Assembly: GCA_039583705.1 (NCBI GenBank)
Contig: JAVKSM010000025.1
Coordinates: 1 to 29,719 of the forward strand
DNA from: JAVKSM01 sp039583705
Lineage (GTDB): Bacteria; Actinomycetota; Actinomycetes; Mycobacteriales; Pseudonocardiaceae
Reading direction: 5' to 3'
Length of the DNA: 29,719 nucleotides
Under the pieces are notes generated by a model that was not told the DNA's origin, searched no databases, and saw only the letters and a list, made by a program, of their open reading frames with translations. The translations under genes and the position numbers were made by a program. This document shows, in pieces, positions 15,028-21,220 of this stretch (position 1 is its first letter; every line of letters begins with the position of its first letter).

Positions 15028-15480
15028 TCAGCCGGCGACGACGTCGAGCGGCACGGCGAGCGTGACCTCGGGGTGCAGCCGCACGGTGACGTCGTGCGGG
15101 CCGGTGCGCTTGATGGGGCCGGCGAGCTGCACGACACGGCGATCCAGAGCGGGACCACCGGCCGCCTTGACCGCGGCCACGACGTCGGCGGCGGTGACCG
15201 AACCGAACAGCCGGCCACCGCCCGGCGCGGCACGGGCCGTCACCGTGACCGGGGCGACGCCGGACAACTGCGCGGCCACCTCGCGGGCGTGGTCGAGATC
15301 GCGGATCTGCCTGGCCCGCTGGCTGCGGCGGATCGTCTCGACCTGCTTCTGCGCCCCCCGGGTGGCCACGATCGCCAGCCCGCGGGGCAGCAGGTAGTTG
15401 CGGCCGTAGCCGTCCCGCACCTCGACGATGTCGCCCGGGCCGCCGAGGTGGGCGACGTCGGCGGTGAGGATGAGCTTCAT
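15028..15480 (-). CDS. rplI: 50S ribosomal protein bL9
   Basis: 150 residues from ATG 15480. The N-terminal domain is typical: MKLILTADVAHLGGPGDIVE then VRDGYGRNYLLPRGLAIVAT, including the conserved G-x-x-G-D-x-V-x-V-x-x-G-Y-x-R-N-(F/Y)-L-x-P signature. A long central helix rich in Arg/Gln follows, then the C-terminal rRNA-binding domain (GRLFGSVTAADVVAAVKAAG). It sits in the large ribosomal subunit at the base of the L1 stalk. It is the last gene of rpsF-ssb-rpsR-rplI, 13 bp after rpsR, and is followed by a strong hairpin. Confidence 0.98.
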   Translation of the reverse strand: MKLILTADVAHLGGPGDIVEVRDGYGRNYLLPRGLAIVATRGAQKQVETIRRSQRARQIRDLDHAREVAAQLSGVAPVTVTARAAPGGGRLFGSVTAADVVAAVKAAGGPALDRRVVQLAGPIKRTGPHDVTVRLHPEVTLAVPLDVVAG

Positions 15481-15493
15481 CGGTCGCCTCCGC

Positions 15494-15730
15494 TCAGCGT
15501 GCCGTCGAGGTGTAGGGCAACAGCGCGACCTCGCGAGCGTTCTTCACGGCAACCGCGACGTCGCGCTGGTGGCGGCTGCAGTTGCCGGTCACCCGCCGGG
15601 CGCGGATCTTTCCCCGATCCGAGATGTACTTGCGGAGCAGCGTCGTGTCCTTGTAGTCAATCACCTGCACCTTGTCCCTGCAGAAGGCGCAGACCTTCTT
15701 CTTCGGCTTGCGCACGGGCGCCTTGGCCAT
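15494..15730 (-). CDS. rpsR: 30S ribosomal protein bS18
   Basis: 78 residues from ATG 15730. The basic N-terminus (MAKAPVRKPKKK) precedes VCAFCRDKV and the core IDYKDTTLLRKYISDRGKI, RARRVTGNCSRHQRDVAVAV. Cys14, Cys17 and the later CSRH give the zinc-ribbon (C+) form of S18, which suggests a zinc-dependent version; other actinobacteria often have a second Cys-less paralogue elsewhere under zinc control. S18 pairs with S6, encoded two genes upstream, on the small-subunit platform and together they may bind the rpsF leader described here. It lies 66 bp after ssb and 13 bp before rplI. Confidence 0.98.
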   Translation of the reverse strand: MAKAPVRKPKKKVCAFCRDKVQVIDYKDTTLLRKYISDRGKIRARRVTGNCSRHQRDVAVAVKNAREVALLPYTSTAR

Positions 15731-15796
15731 GGCGGGAAACTCCAGATCATGGTCTACCAGGGTGAGAAACGACGGGATGCGTCAATGCGGAAAGGG

Positions 15797-16297
15797 CTAG
15801 AACGGCGGTTCGTCGTAGCCGGCACCAGCGCCGGCCGGCGGGGCCGAGCCCCACGGGTCCTCCCCGCCGCCGGATGCGCCACCGGGTCCGGAACCGGAAC
15901 CGGAAGAGCCGAAGCCGCCGGCACCGTTGCCCCGGCTCACCTTGTTGACCTTGGCTGTGGCGTACCGCAGCGACGGGCCGACCTCGTCGACCTCAAGCTC
16001 GACGACGGTGCGCTTCTCGCCCTCGCGGGTCTCGAACGAGCGCTGCCGCAACCGCCCGGAGACGATCACGCGCGTGCCGCGGGTCAGGGTCTCGGCCACG
16101 TTCTCCGCGGCCTGCCGCCAGATGTTGCAGCGCAGGAACAGCGCCTCGCCGTCGCGCCACTCACCGCTCTGCCGGTCCAACGTCCGCGGCGTGGAGGCCA
16201 CCGTGAAGTTGGCGACGGCCGCGCCCGACGGCGTGAACCGCAGCTCCGGGTCGGCGGTGAGGTTGCCGACCACGGTGATCACCGTCTCGCCGGCCAT
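15797..16297 (-). CDS. ssb: Single-stranded DNA-binding protein
   Basis: 166 residues from ATG 16297, overlapping the rpsF stop by 1 nt (TGATG), so the two are translationally coupled; the longer open frame is ignored. The OB fold is clear: MAGETVITVVGNLTADPELR, FTPSGAAVANFTVASTPR, LFLRCNIWRQAAENVAETL and RVIVSGRLRQRSFETREGEK. A Gly/Ser-rich disordered linker follows, ending in the acidic/aromatic tip YDEPPF, the conserved SSB C-terminal peptide (D-x-P-P-F) that recruits replication and repair proteins. It works as a tetramer that coats single-stranded DNA. Co-location with rpsF and rpsR is ancient and shared with most bacteria. Confidence 0.98.
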   Translation of the reverse strand: MAGETVITVVGNLTADPELRFTPSGAAVANFTVASTPRTLDRQSGEWRDGEALFLRCNIWRQAAENVAETLTRGTRVIVSGRLRQRSFETREGEKRTVVELEVDEVGPSLRYATAKVNKVSRGNGAGGFGSSGSGSGPGGASGGGEDPWGSAPPAGAGAGYDEPPF

Positions 16298-16611
16298 CAG
16301 GCTGCACCCCGCCGGGCCGGGCTGCCGGGCTCCCGGCGCAGCACCTTCGTCCGCAGCACGGACTCGTTGAGCGCCAACTGGCGGTCCAGCTCGGCGACCG
16401 TGGCGGGCTCGCACATCACGTCGATCACCGCGTAGATGCCCTCGGCATGTTTGTCGATCTCGTAGGCGAGCCTGCGCCGACCCCACACGTCGATTTTCTC
16501 GACGTTGCCCCCGTCACCGCGGACGACGGTGAGGAAGTTCTCCAGGGACGGGGTGACGGTCCGCTCGTCGAGGCTCGGTTCGAGGATGACCATGAGCTCG
16601 TAGTGGCGCAC
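16297..16611 (-). CDS. rpsF: 30S ribosomal protein bS6
   Basis: 104 residues from GTG 16611. MRHYELMVILEPSLDERTV begins the typical S6 fold; DVWGRRRLAYEIDKHAEGIY and DVMCEPATVAELDRQLALN are conserved segments, and the end VLRTKVLRRE is normal. S6 binds S18 on the 30S platform. It is the first gene of the rpsF-ssb-rpsR-rplI operon. Two tandem ribosome-binding sites (AGGAGG and GAGGAG, 16617-16629) precede the GTG, and the upstream one is part of a predicted regulatory stem. Confidence 0.98.
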   Translation of the reverse strand: MRHYELMVILEPSLDERTVTPSLENFLTVVRGDGGNVEKIDVWGRRRLAYEIDKHAEGIYAVIDVMCEPATVAELDRQLALNESVLRTKVLRREPGSPARRGAA

Positions 16612-16616
16612 GAGAA

Positions 16617-16667
16617 CTCCTCACCTCCTGTGGACTGGAACGGCCGCGGACGGTCCGCGGCAGGAGG
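16617..16667 (-). promoter_or_regulatory. S6:S18-type autoregulatory RNA leader of rpsF
   Basis: In the rpsF 5' leader (transcribed leftwards), CCTCCTG (16667-16661) can pair perfectly with CAGGAGG (16630-16624), burying the AGGAGG ribosome-binding site. Enclosed is a perfect 7-bp hairpin CCGCGGA-CCG-TCCGCGG (16660-16644) with CCG in its apical loop, and an asymmetric internal region (13 nt) on the 3' side. A CCG-bearing apical loop over an outer stem is the known hallmark of the rpsF leader bound by the S6:S18 complex. Excess S6:S18 would hold the structure and lower translation. Pairing is seen in the sequence; regulation is inferred. Confidence 0.6.
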
Positions 16668-16687
16668 GTCTCGATGACCTGGAGCAG

Positions 16688-16693
16688 AGTCTA
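16688..16693 (-). promoter_or_regulatory. Putative -10 element of the rpsF operon
   Basis: TAGACT on the minus strand fits TANNNT and lies about 20 bp before the predicted leader structure. A weak TGACGG is 19 bp further upstream, so the -35 is uncertain. Confidence 0.4.
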
Positions 16694-16746
16694 GCGTCGC
16701 GGGTGAGAGGCGCCGTCACCGCCTCCCGGTGGTTGGACGCGAACAC

Positions 16747-16784
16747 GGCCGACGCCCAACCCCCGCGGGGGTTGGGCGTCGGCC
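16747..16784. terminator. Perfect 18-bp inverted repeat terminator
   Basis: Arms GGCCGACGCCCAACCCCC (16747-16764) and its exact complement (16767-16784) are separated by 2 bp. It lies 23 bp past the stop of the exported-protein gene (16808) and upstream of the rpsF promoter, so it probably insulates the ribosomal operon. There is no T-tract. Confidence 0.75.
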
Positions 16785-16807
16785 TCTGGGGGTCGGCTGC
16801 GCGTGGG

Positions 16808-17746
16808 CTACCGCTTCCGCGACCAGCGCAGCGCCAGCCCGCGCGCCAGAACCGCGGCCACCGCGGCCACGGCCAGCGCCGCGAGCAGCACCTGCAGCCC
16901 GACCCGGCCCGGTACCGACGCGGTCGGCAGCGCCTGCACCTGGCTGGTGGTGACGACCCGGCTGTCGGTGCCGGTGGTGCCGGTGGCACCGGTGGCAGCC
17001 GGGGCGCTGAAGTCGAGGCCCGACACGAGCTGAGTGGGGTCGAAGCCGGACAGGGTGTACAACGAGGCGTAGTCGGCGTACGGCGTCACGCCGAAGCTCA
17101 TCGGCCCGAGGGCGCCGAAGAGCTGCGAGAAGTCGTAGCCGAGGCTGGTGACCTGAGCCGGGATGGCGAAGACCGGCGCCAACTGGGCAGCACTCGCGGC
17201 CGGGACCGCCGCGGCCACCGGAGCGGCCGGCTGCTGGGCGGGGACCACGGCTGGCTGCTCGACGGGCTGGGTCAGCACGGACAACGGCTTGCCGAGCTGT
17301 GGGCTGATCCGGGTGACGCCGGAGACCACCGGCGTCGCGACCGTCTGGATGACGTCGACGGTGACGGCACAGCCGTTGGCGACCGCGTCCCGGATCGGCC
17401 CGAGCAGCGGGGTGACGAGCGGGACGTCGGAGATCCGGCTCACGACCGCGCCGGCGACGCTGCCGCCGCTGACCGTCGAGTTCGACGACCCCACGCTGCC
17501 GACCGGCACCGGCGAGGACAACGCCGAGACGACTCCCGAGAGGGCGTGCGCCGCCGCCGGGAGCACGGCCAGCACGGAACTCCCGGACACGTCGACGGCC
17601 TGGCCGGTCGCACCCGTGACCGTGCCGCCGCACGCGGCGACGAGCGTCGAACTGCCCAGGGCTGCCGGCGCACCCACGGCGGCGCTCGTGGCGAGCAACG
17701 CTCCCGCGCCCACACCGCACAGCGCGGCGCGTAGATCCGTCCGCAT
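16808..17746 (-). CDS. Exported, C-terminally membrane-anchored protein of unknown function
   Basis: 312 residues from ATG 17746, with GGAGGGAG about 7 bp upstream. A signal peptide is predicted at 1-33 (MRTDLRAALCGVGAGALLAT then SAAVGAPAALGSS). The mature part is low in charge and rich in Ala, Val, Ser, Thr and Pro, with a linker near 165-195 (VEQPAVVPAQQPAAPVAAAV) and a more aromatic segment LGYDFSQLFGALGPMSFGVT. A single C-terminal helix (LQVLLAALAVAAVAAVLARG) and basic tail (RWSRKR) suggest anchoring in the membrane; there is no LPxTG sorting motif. Two Cys (in VAACGG and NGCAV) could form a disulfide. I do not recognise the family. It is monocistronic, ended by a strong hairpin, and interrupts the conserved ponA-rpsF gene order. 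Confidence 0.75.
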   Translation of the reverse strand: MRTDLRAALCGVGAGALLATSAAVGAPAALGSSTLVAACGGTVTGATGQAVDVSGSSVLAVLPAAAHALSGVVSALSSPVPVGSVGSSNSTVSGGSVAGAVVSRISDVPLVTPLLGPIRDAVANGCAVTVDVIQTVATPVVSGVTRISPQLGKPLSVLTQPVEQPAVVPAQQPAAPVAAAVPAASAAQLAPVFAIPAQVTSLGYDFSQLFGALGPMSFGVTPYADYASLYTLSGFDPTQLVSGLDFSAPAATGATGTTGTDSRVVTTSQVQALPTASVPGRVGLQVLLAALAVAAVAAVLARGLALRWSRKR

Positions 17747-17979
17747 GGCACACTCCCTCCGTTACCAGAGTTCGACTCCAATGGCGCGTACGAGCTACGT
17801 GCCTCGGTCACATTCAGCGACCAGCCCATACGGTGACACGGTGAGCGGCCTGAAGCTACACCTATATCGTTGGTATACCCGGTTCGGGGGTATGGCGGAC
17901 CTCCCTGTCACGCGCTGCTACCGACTGGGCGAGGGCACGTCACCGTCTCCGCCGAGGGGCTCGGATCCGGGGCACTGGC

Positions 17980-17985
17980 TACCCT
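17980..17985 (+). promoter_or_regulatory. -10 element of nfo (leaderless start)
   Basis: TACCCT lies exactly 6 bp before ATG 17992, and there is no Shine-Dalgarno in between. Confidence 0.55.
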
Positions 17986-17991
17986 GCTGCC

Positions 17992-18762
17992 ATGCGCATC
18001 GGGGCCCACGTCCGCGACGACGACCCGGTGGCCGCCGCCGCCGAGCGGAAAGCGGAGGCCGTGCAGTTCTTCCTGGCCGATCCCCAGGGCTGGGAGAAGC
18101 CGCGGCGACACCCCTGCACGGACGGCCTGCTCGCCAGCGGGCTCACGGTGTTCATCCACTCCCCCTACGTGCTCAACGTGGCGTCGACCAACAACCGGAT
18201 CCGGATCCCGTCGCGCAAGACGGTCCTCGCGCACGCCGAGGCGGCCGCGTCGGTCGGGGCCGCCGGGCTGGTCGTCCACGGCGGGCACGTCACCAAGTCC
18301 GAGGATCCGGCCGACGGCATCGAGAACTGGCGCAGGTTCCTCGCCCGGCAGGCAGAGACCGGGGGCTTCGCCGTCCCGTTGCTCATCGAGAACACCGCCG
18401 GCGGAGACAACGCGATGGCCCGGCGGTTCGACATGCTGGCCCGGCTCTGGGACGTGGTCGGCGGCTATGATGTCGGGTTCTGCCTGGACACCTGCCACGC
18501 CTATGCCGCAGGCGAGGATCTCCGCGACGTGGTGGACCGGGTGATGGCGATCACCGGTCGGATCGACCTGGTGCACCTCAACAACTCGCGCGACGAGTTC
18601 GGCTCCTCCCGGGACCGGCATGCGAACATCGACACCGGGACGATCCCACCCGAGCAGCTCGCCGCGGTCGTCACCGCGGCCGGCGCTCCGGTGATCGTGG
18701 AGACCCCCGGCGACGGGCAGGCCGACGACATCGCGTTCCTGCGCGCCGCCCTGGCTCGGTGA
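17992..18762 (+). CDS. nfo: Endonuclease IV (AP endonuclease)
   Basis: 256 residues from ATG 17992 (MRIGAHVRDDDPVAAAAERK), the same length as mycobacterial End. The TIM-barrel metal-binding motifs of the Nfo family are in order: FFLADPQGW, FIHSPYVLNVAS, VVHGGHV, PLLIENTAGGDNAM, GFCLDTCHAYAAG, LVHLNNSRDEFGS, DRHANIDTG and VIVETPGD, giving the His/Glu/Asp ligands of the three-zinc site. It cleaves DNA 5' to abasic sites in base-excision repair. It is probably expressed from a leaderless transcript. It is not part of the usual rpsF neighbourhood of M. tuberculosis, so it has been inserted or moved here. Confidence 0.95.
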   Translation: MRIGAHVRDDDPVAAAAERKAEAVQFFLADPQGWEKPRRHPCTDGLLASGLTVFIHSPYVLNVASTNNRIRIPSRKTVLAHAEAAASVGAAGLVVHGGHVTKSEDPADGIENWRRFLARQAETGGFAVPLLIENTAGGDNAMARRFDMLARLWDVVGGYDVGFCLDTCHAYAAGEDLRDVVDRVMAITGRIDLVHLNNSRDEFGSSRDRHANIDTGTIPPEQLAAVVTAAGAPVIVETPGDGQADDIAFLRAALAR

Positions 18763-18985
18763 GCCCCGCCCGCCAGGGACGCGACGGTGGACACCCTCGC
18801 CAACGTGAGGAATCAAGCCCAGATGCAATGACCGTCGTGGAACCGCCCAGGTAATCCGCCACCATCCACGACACCGTCGGTGTTATCACCTCATCGGGTC
18901 AGCGAGCTTCGTATCCCACCCCGCTGTGCCCGCCTCCTTATCCAGCGCGGGGGCGGCTCGCGCTCTCGAGGAGGGAGATTCGACC

Positions 18986-19544
18986 ATGACCAGAACGGCA
19001 AAGACACTCAGGCGCGTGCTCGTCGGGCTCGCCGTGCTCGCACCGCTCGCATGGGCACTCGCCGTGCCCGCCGTGGCCAGCGCCACGGCGACCTCGACAT
19101 TCCGGGACGTGTCCACCGGCTTCTGCCTGGACAGCAACACCAGCGGAAACGCGTACACCCTCCCCTGCAACGGCGGGAACTTCCAGAACTGGGTGTACAC
19201 CGGCCGCAACACCACCAGCACCATCCGGGACGTGTCCACCGGCTTCTGCCTGGACAGCAACACCAGCGGAAACGTCTACACCCTCCCCTGCAACGGCGGG
19301 AACTTCCAGAACTGGGTAATCTCTGGTCCTGGCGGCCCGGTCCGGGACGTGTCCACCGGCTTCTGCCTGGACAGCAACACCAGCGGAAACGTCTACACCC
19401 TCCCCTGCAACGGCGGGNNNNNNNNNNNNNNNNNNNNNNNNNNNNNNNNNNNNNNNNNNNNNNNNNNNNNNNNNNNNNNNNNNNNNNNNNNNNNNNNNNN
19501 NNNNNNNNNNNNNNNNNAACTTCCAGAACTGGTACCACCAGTAA
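18986..19544 (+). CDS. Secreted ricin-type beta-trefoil lectin repeat protein (interrupted by assembly gap)
   Basis: ATG 18986 follows a GGAGGGAG ribosome-binding site. A signal peptide is predicted (LVGLAVLAPLAWALAVPAV, cleavage near ASA). Then near-identical repeats of about 39-41 residues begin at 19102, 19225 and 19342: RDVSTGFCLDSNTSGN, then (V/A)YTLPCNGGNFQNW. C-L-D, a Cys pair and Q-x-W make this a ricin-B/beta-trefoil repeat, which binds sugars. Repeat 3 enters a 100-N gap (19418-19517). After it, NFQNWYHQ and TAA end the protein. The gap begins and ends at the same repeat point and on codon boundaries, so the true gap is probably a whole number of repeats; at least three are present. 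The 100-N length breaks the frame artificially. No enzyme domain is attached. Confidence 0.85.
19102..19417 (+). repeat. Near-identical tandem repeats within the lectin gene
   Basis: Units start at 19102, 19225 and 19342 (periods 123 and 117 bp). About 90 bp per unit is almost identical at the DNA level (from CCGGGACGTGTCCACCGG to AACTTCCAGAACTGG); the only coding difference seen is Ala/Val before YTLP. The short linkers between units differ. Such identity implies recent expansion or gene conversion. Confidence 0.9.
19418..19517. other. Assembly gap of 100 Ns
   Basis: Exactly 100 Ns, the usual placeholder for a gap of unknown size. It lies inside the lectin repeats; the flanks (GGCGGG before, AACTTCCAG after) are contiguous in the intact repeats. 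Confidence 0.95.
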
Positions 19545-19626
19545 CCGGTTCGAGGTGCTGATCTGGACCTCCGCCGTCACGGCGGGCATTCCGTGAGCTG
19601 GCACCGGGTCCGGGTGGTTGCCGCGG

Positions 19627-19664
19627 CCCCCTCTCCTGACCGACTTTCCGGTCAGGAGAGGGGG
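19627..19664. terminator. Bidirectional hairpin terminator
   Basis: Arms CCCCCTCTCCTGACCG (19627-19642) and CGGTCAGGAGAGGGGG (19649-19664) form a perfect 16-bp stem with a 6-nt loop. It lies between the convergent lectin and GT87 genes and can end both transcripts. Confidence 0.8.
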
Positions 19665-19669
19665 GAACC

Positions 19670-21214
19670 TCACGTGGCTGGTGCCGCAGACCCGGGCGCG
19701 GGGCTGGAGGCGCCCCGGTCGGGCGCGCCGTCGAGCACCCCACCGTCCGGGTCGTCGGTCGGACCGGCACCGCCGCGCGCCCGCACCGGGTCGCGGTGGG
19801 GTCGGTAGATCGTGTGGACGACGACCGCCGCGACGCCGATGACGGCGAGGTCGCGGACGATGACCGCCGCGTAGAACCACTGCGGCGGCAGGCCCTTCGC
19901 GGCGGCCCCGAGGTAGTAGAACATCCGCGGCACCCACACCAGGGCATCCAGCGTCATCCACGCCAGCAGCGGGCGCCAGCGGGGCAGCGCGAGCACCGCG
20001 AGCGGCACCAGCCACAGCGAGTACTGCGGGCTCCACACCTTGTTGACGAGCAGGAACGCCGCCACGAGCAGGAAACACAGCGACGCCAGCCGGGGCCGGC
20101 GCGGCGCCCGCAGCGCCAGCCACGCGACGCCGAGGCAGCAGAGGCCGAACAGTGCCGCGCTGACGGAGTTGAGCACGGTGGGACCCGCCCCGGGCCGCAA
20201 CGGGCCGTCGAAGCCGGCCCAGCCCGTGAAGCCGGACACGACGTTGTAGAGGGAGTCCAGGTCCGCGGGGCGACTGGTGTTGAGCCGGAAGAACTCCGAC
20301 CAGCCCCACGGCCAGGCCAGCGCGACCGGCAGGTTGACTGCGGTCCAGGTGAGCAGGCCGGCCGCGAGAGCGCGCAACCCCGCCCGCATCCGGCGGGCCC
20401 GCCAGCCCAGCAGCAGCAGCGGCAGTAAGAGGAACAGCGGGTAGAGCTTGGCCGCACCGCCCAGCCCGAGCAGCATGCCCGCCAGCACCGGCCGGCGCCG
20501 CGACCAGGCCAGCAGCCCGGTGGTCGCCCCGGCCACGGCCAGCGCGTCGAAGTTGGTGAACACGTGCAGCAGCGCCAGTGGGGACACCGCGACGATCGCG
20601 GCGTCCCACGGCCGACCCGGGCGCAGCCGCAGCACCGCCCAGACGGTGACCAGCCAGGCCAGCGTCAGCCAGACCGCCGTGATGGTGAAGTACACGACGA
20701 CCGGCAGCGCGGTCGGCAACGCCGGGACCACCGCCGCGGCCTTCTCCCAACCGGCGGCCAACCGGGCGTTGAACCACTGGAAGAACCCGGTGAGAACCGG
20801 ATACTCCATGGCGCGCACCTGCTGCTGCGGCGTCCCCGGGGAGTCGACCCACGTCGTCCGGTAGGGCAGCGCGCCGCTATCCACCCGCTCGGCGGTGTAG
20901 AGCGGCACCGTGTCGGAATAGCACATGGCGACGTACTGCCGGTCGGCACTCCAGTCCAGGTGGGCCACGCCGGCGGAGTCGGTGACCTGTTGCAGGCACG
21001 GCGCCTTGACGAACCAGCCCAGGGCGAGCGTCACCACCGCGAGCAGCAGCACGGCCCGCAACGGGGTGAGGAACCACGACCGGCCGATGACGGCGTGCTT
21101 CCCCACCGGACCGCCGATCGCCCCACTGGCGGCGCCCACCACCGGGTCGTCCCGGGAGGGCAGCACCCGGACAGCGGTCACGACCTGCCGGCCCGGGTCC
21201 GCGGCCCGCGCCAC
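19670..21214 (-). CDS. Polytopic membrane glycosyltransferase-like protein (GT87/DUF2029)
   Basis: 514 residues from GTG 21214, with GGAGGGGG upstream inside the ponA end. About 11-13 transmembrane helices are predicted, with SWFLTPLRAVLLLAVVTLAL near residue 45 as the first. A long periplasmic loop follows (LDWSADRQYVAMCYSDTVPL, then YRTTWVDSP and YPVLTGFFQW), then FTNFDALAVAG, GLGGAAKLYPLFLLLPLLLL and VNKVWSPQYSLWLVPL. This is the GT-C fold pattern of DUF2029/GT87 proteins, which use polyprenyl-phosphate mannose or a similar donor; the loop likely carries catalytic acidic residues. It corresponds in position to M. tuberculosis Rv0051, directly after ponA1. It starts 6 bp after the ponA stop, so it is co-transcribed with it, which suggests a cell-envelope role. 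The acceptor is unknown. Confidence 0.85.
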   Translation of the reverse strand: MARAADPGRQVVTAVRVLPSRDDPVVGAASGAIGGPVGKHAVIGRSWFLTPLRAVLLLAVVTLALGWFVKAPCLQQVTDSAGVAHLDWSADRQYVAMCYSDTVPLYTAERVDSGALPYRTTWVDSPGTPQQQVRAMEYPVLTGFFQWFNARLAAGWEKAAAVVPALPTALPVVVYFTITAVWLTLAWLVTVWAVLRLRPGRPWDAAIVAVSPLALLHVFTNFDALAVAGATTGLLAWSRRRPVLAGMLLGLGGAAKLYPLFLLLPLLLLGWRARRMRAGLRALAAGLLTWTAVNLPVALAWPWGWSEFFRLNTSRPADLDSLYNVVSGFTGWAGFDGPLRPGAGPTVLNSVSAALFGLCCLGVAWLALRAPRRPRLASLCFLLVAAFLLVNKVWSPQYSLWLVPLAVLALPRWRPLLAWMTLDALVWVPRMFYYLGAAAKGLPPQWFYAAVIVRDLAVIGVAAVVVHTIYRPHRDPVRARGGAGPTDDPDGGVLDGAPDRGASSPAPGSAAPAT

Positions 21215-21220
21215 GCCGGC

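Noticed and set aside
16298..16486. Upstream extension of the ssb frame
   Set aside because: It overlaps rpsF in another frame and is Arg-rich nonsense; ATG 16297 gives the standard SSB N-terminus and the TGATG overlap with rpsF.
18834..18872. Inverted repeat GTCGTGGA/TCCACGAC after nfo as terminator
   Set aside because: The 8-bp arms are separated by 23 nt and lie 70 bp past the gene; the hairpin is too weak to call.
19102..19417. CRISPR array
   Set aside because: The repeats are about 90 bp, coding, in frame and separated by short coding linkers; they are lectin repeats.
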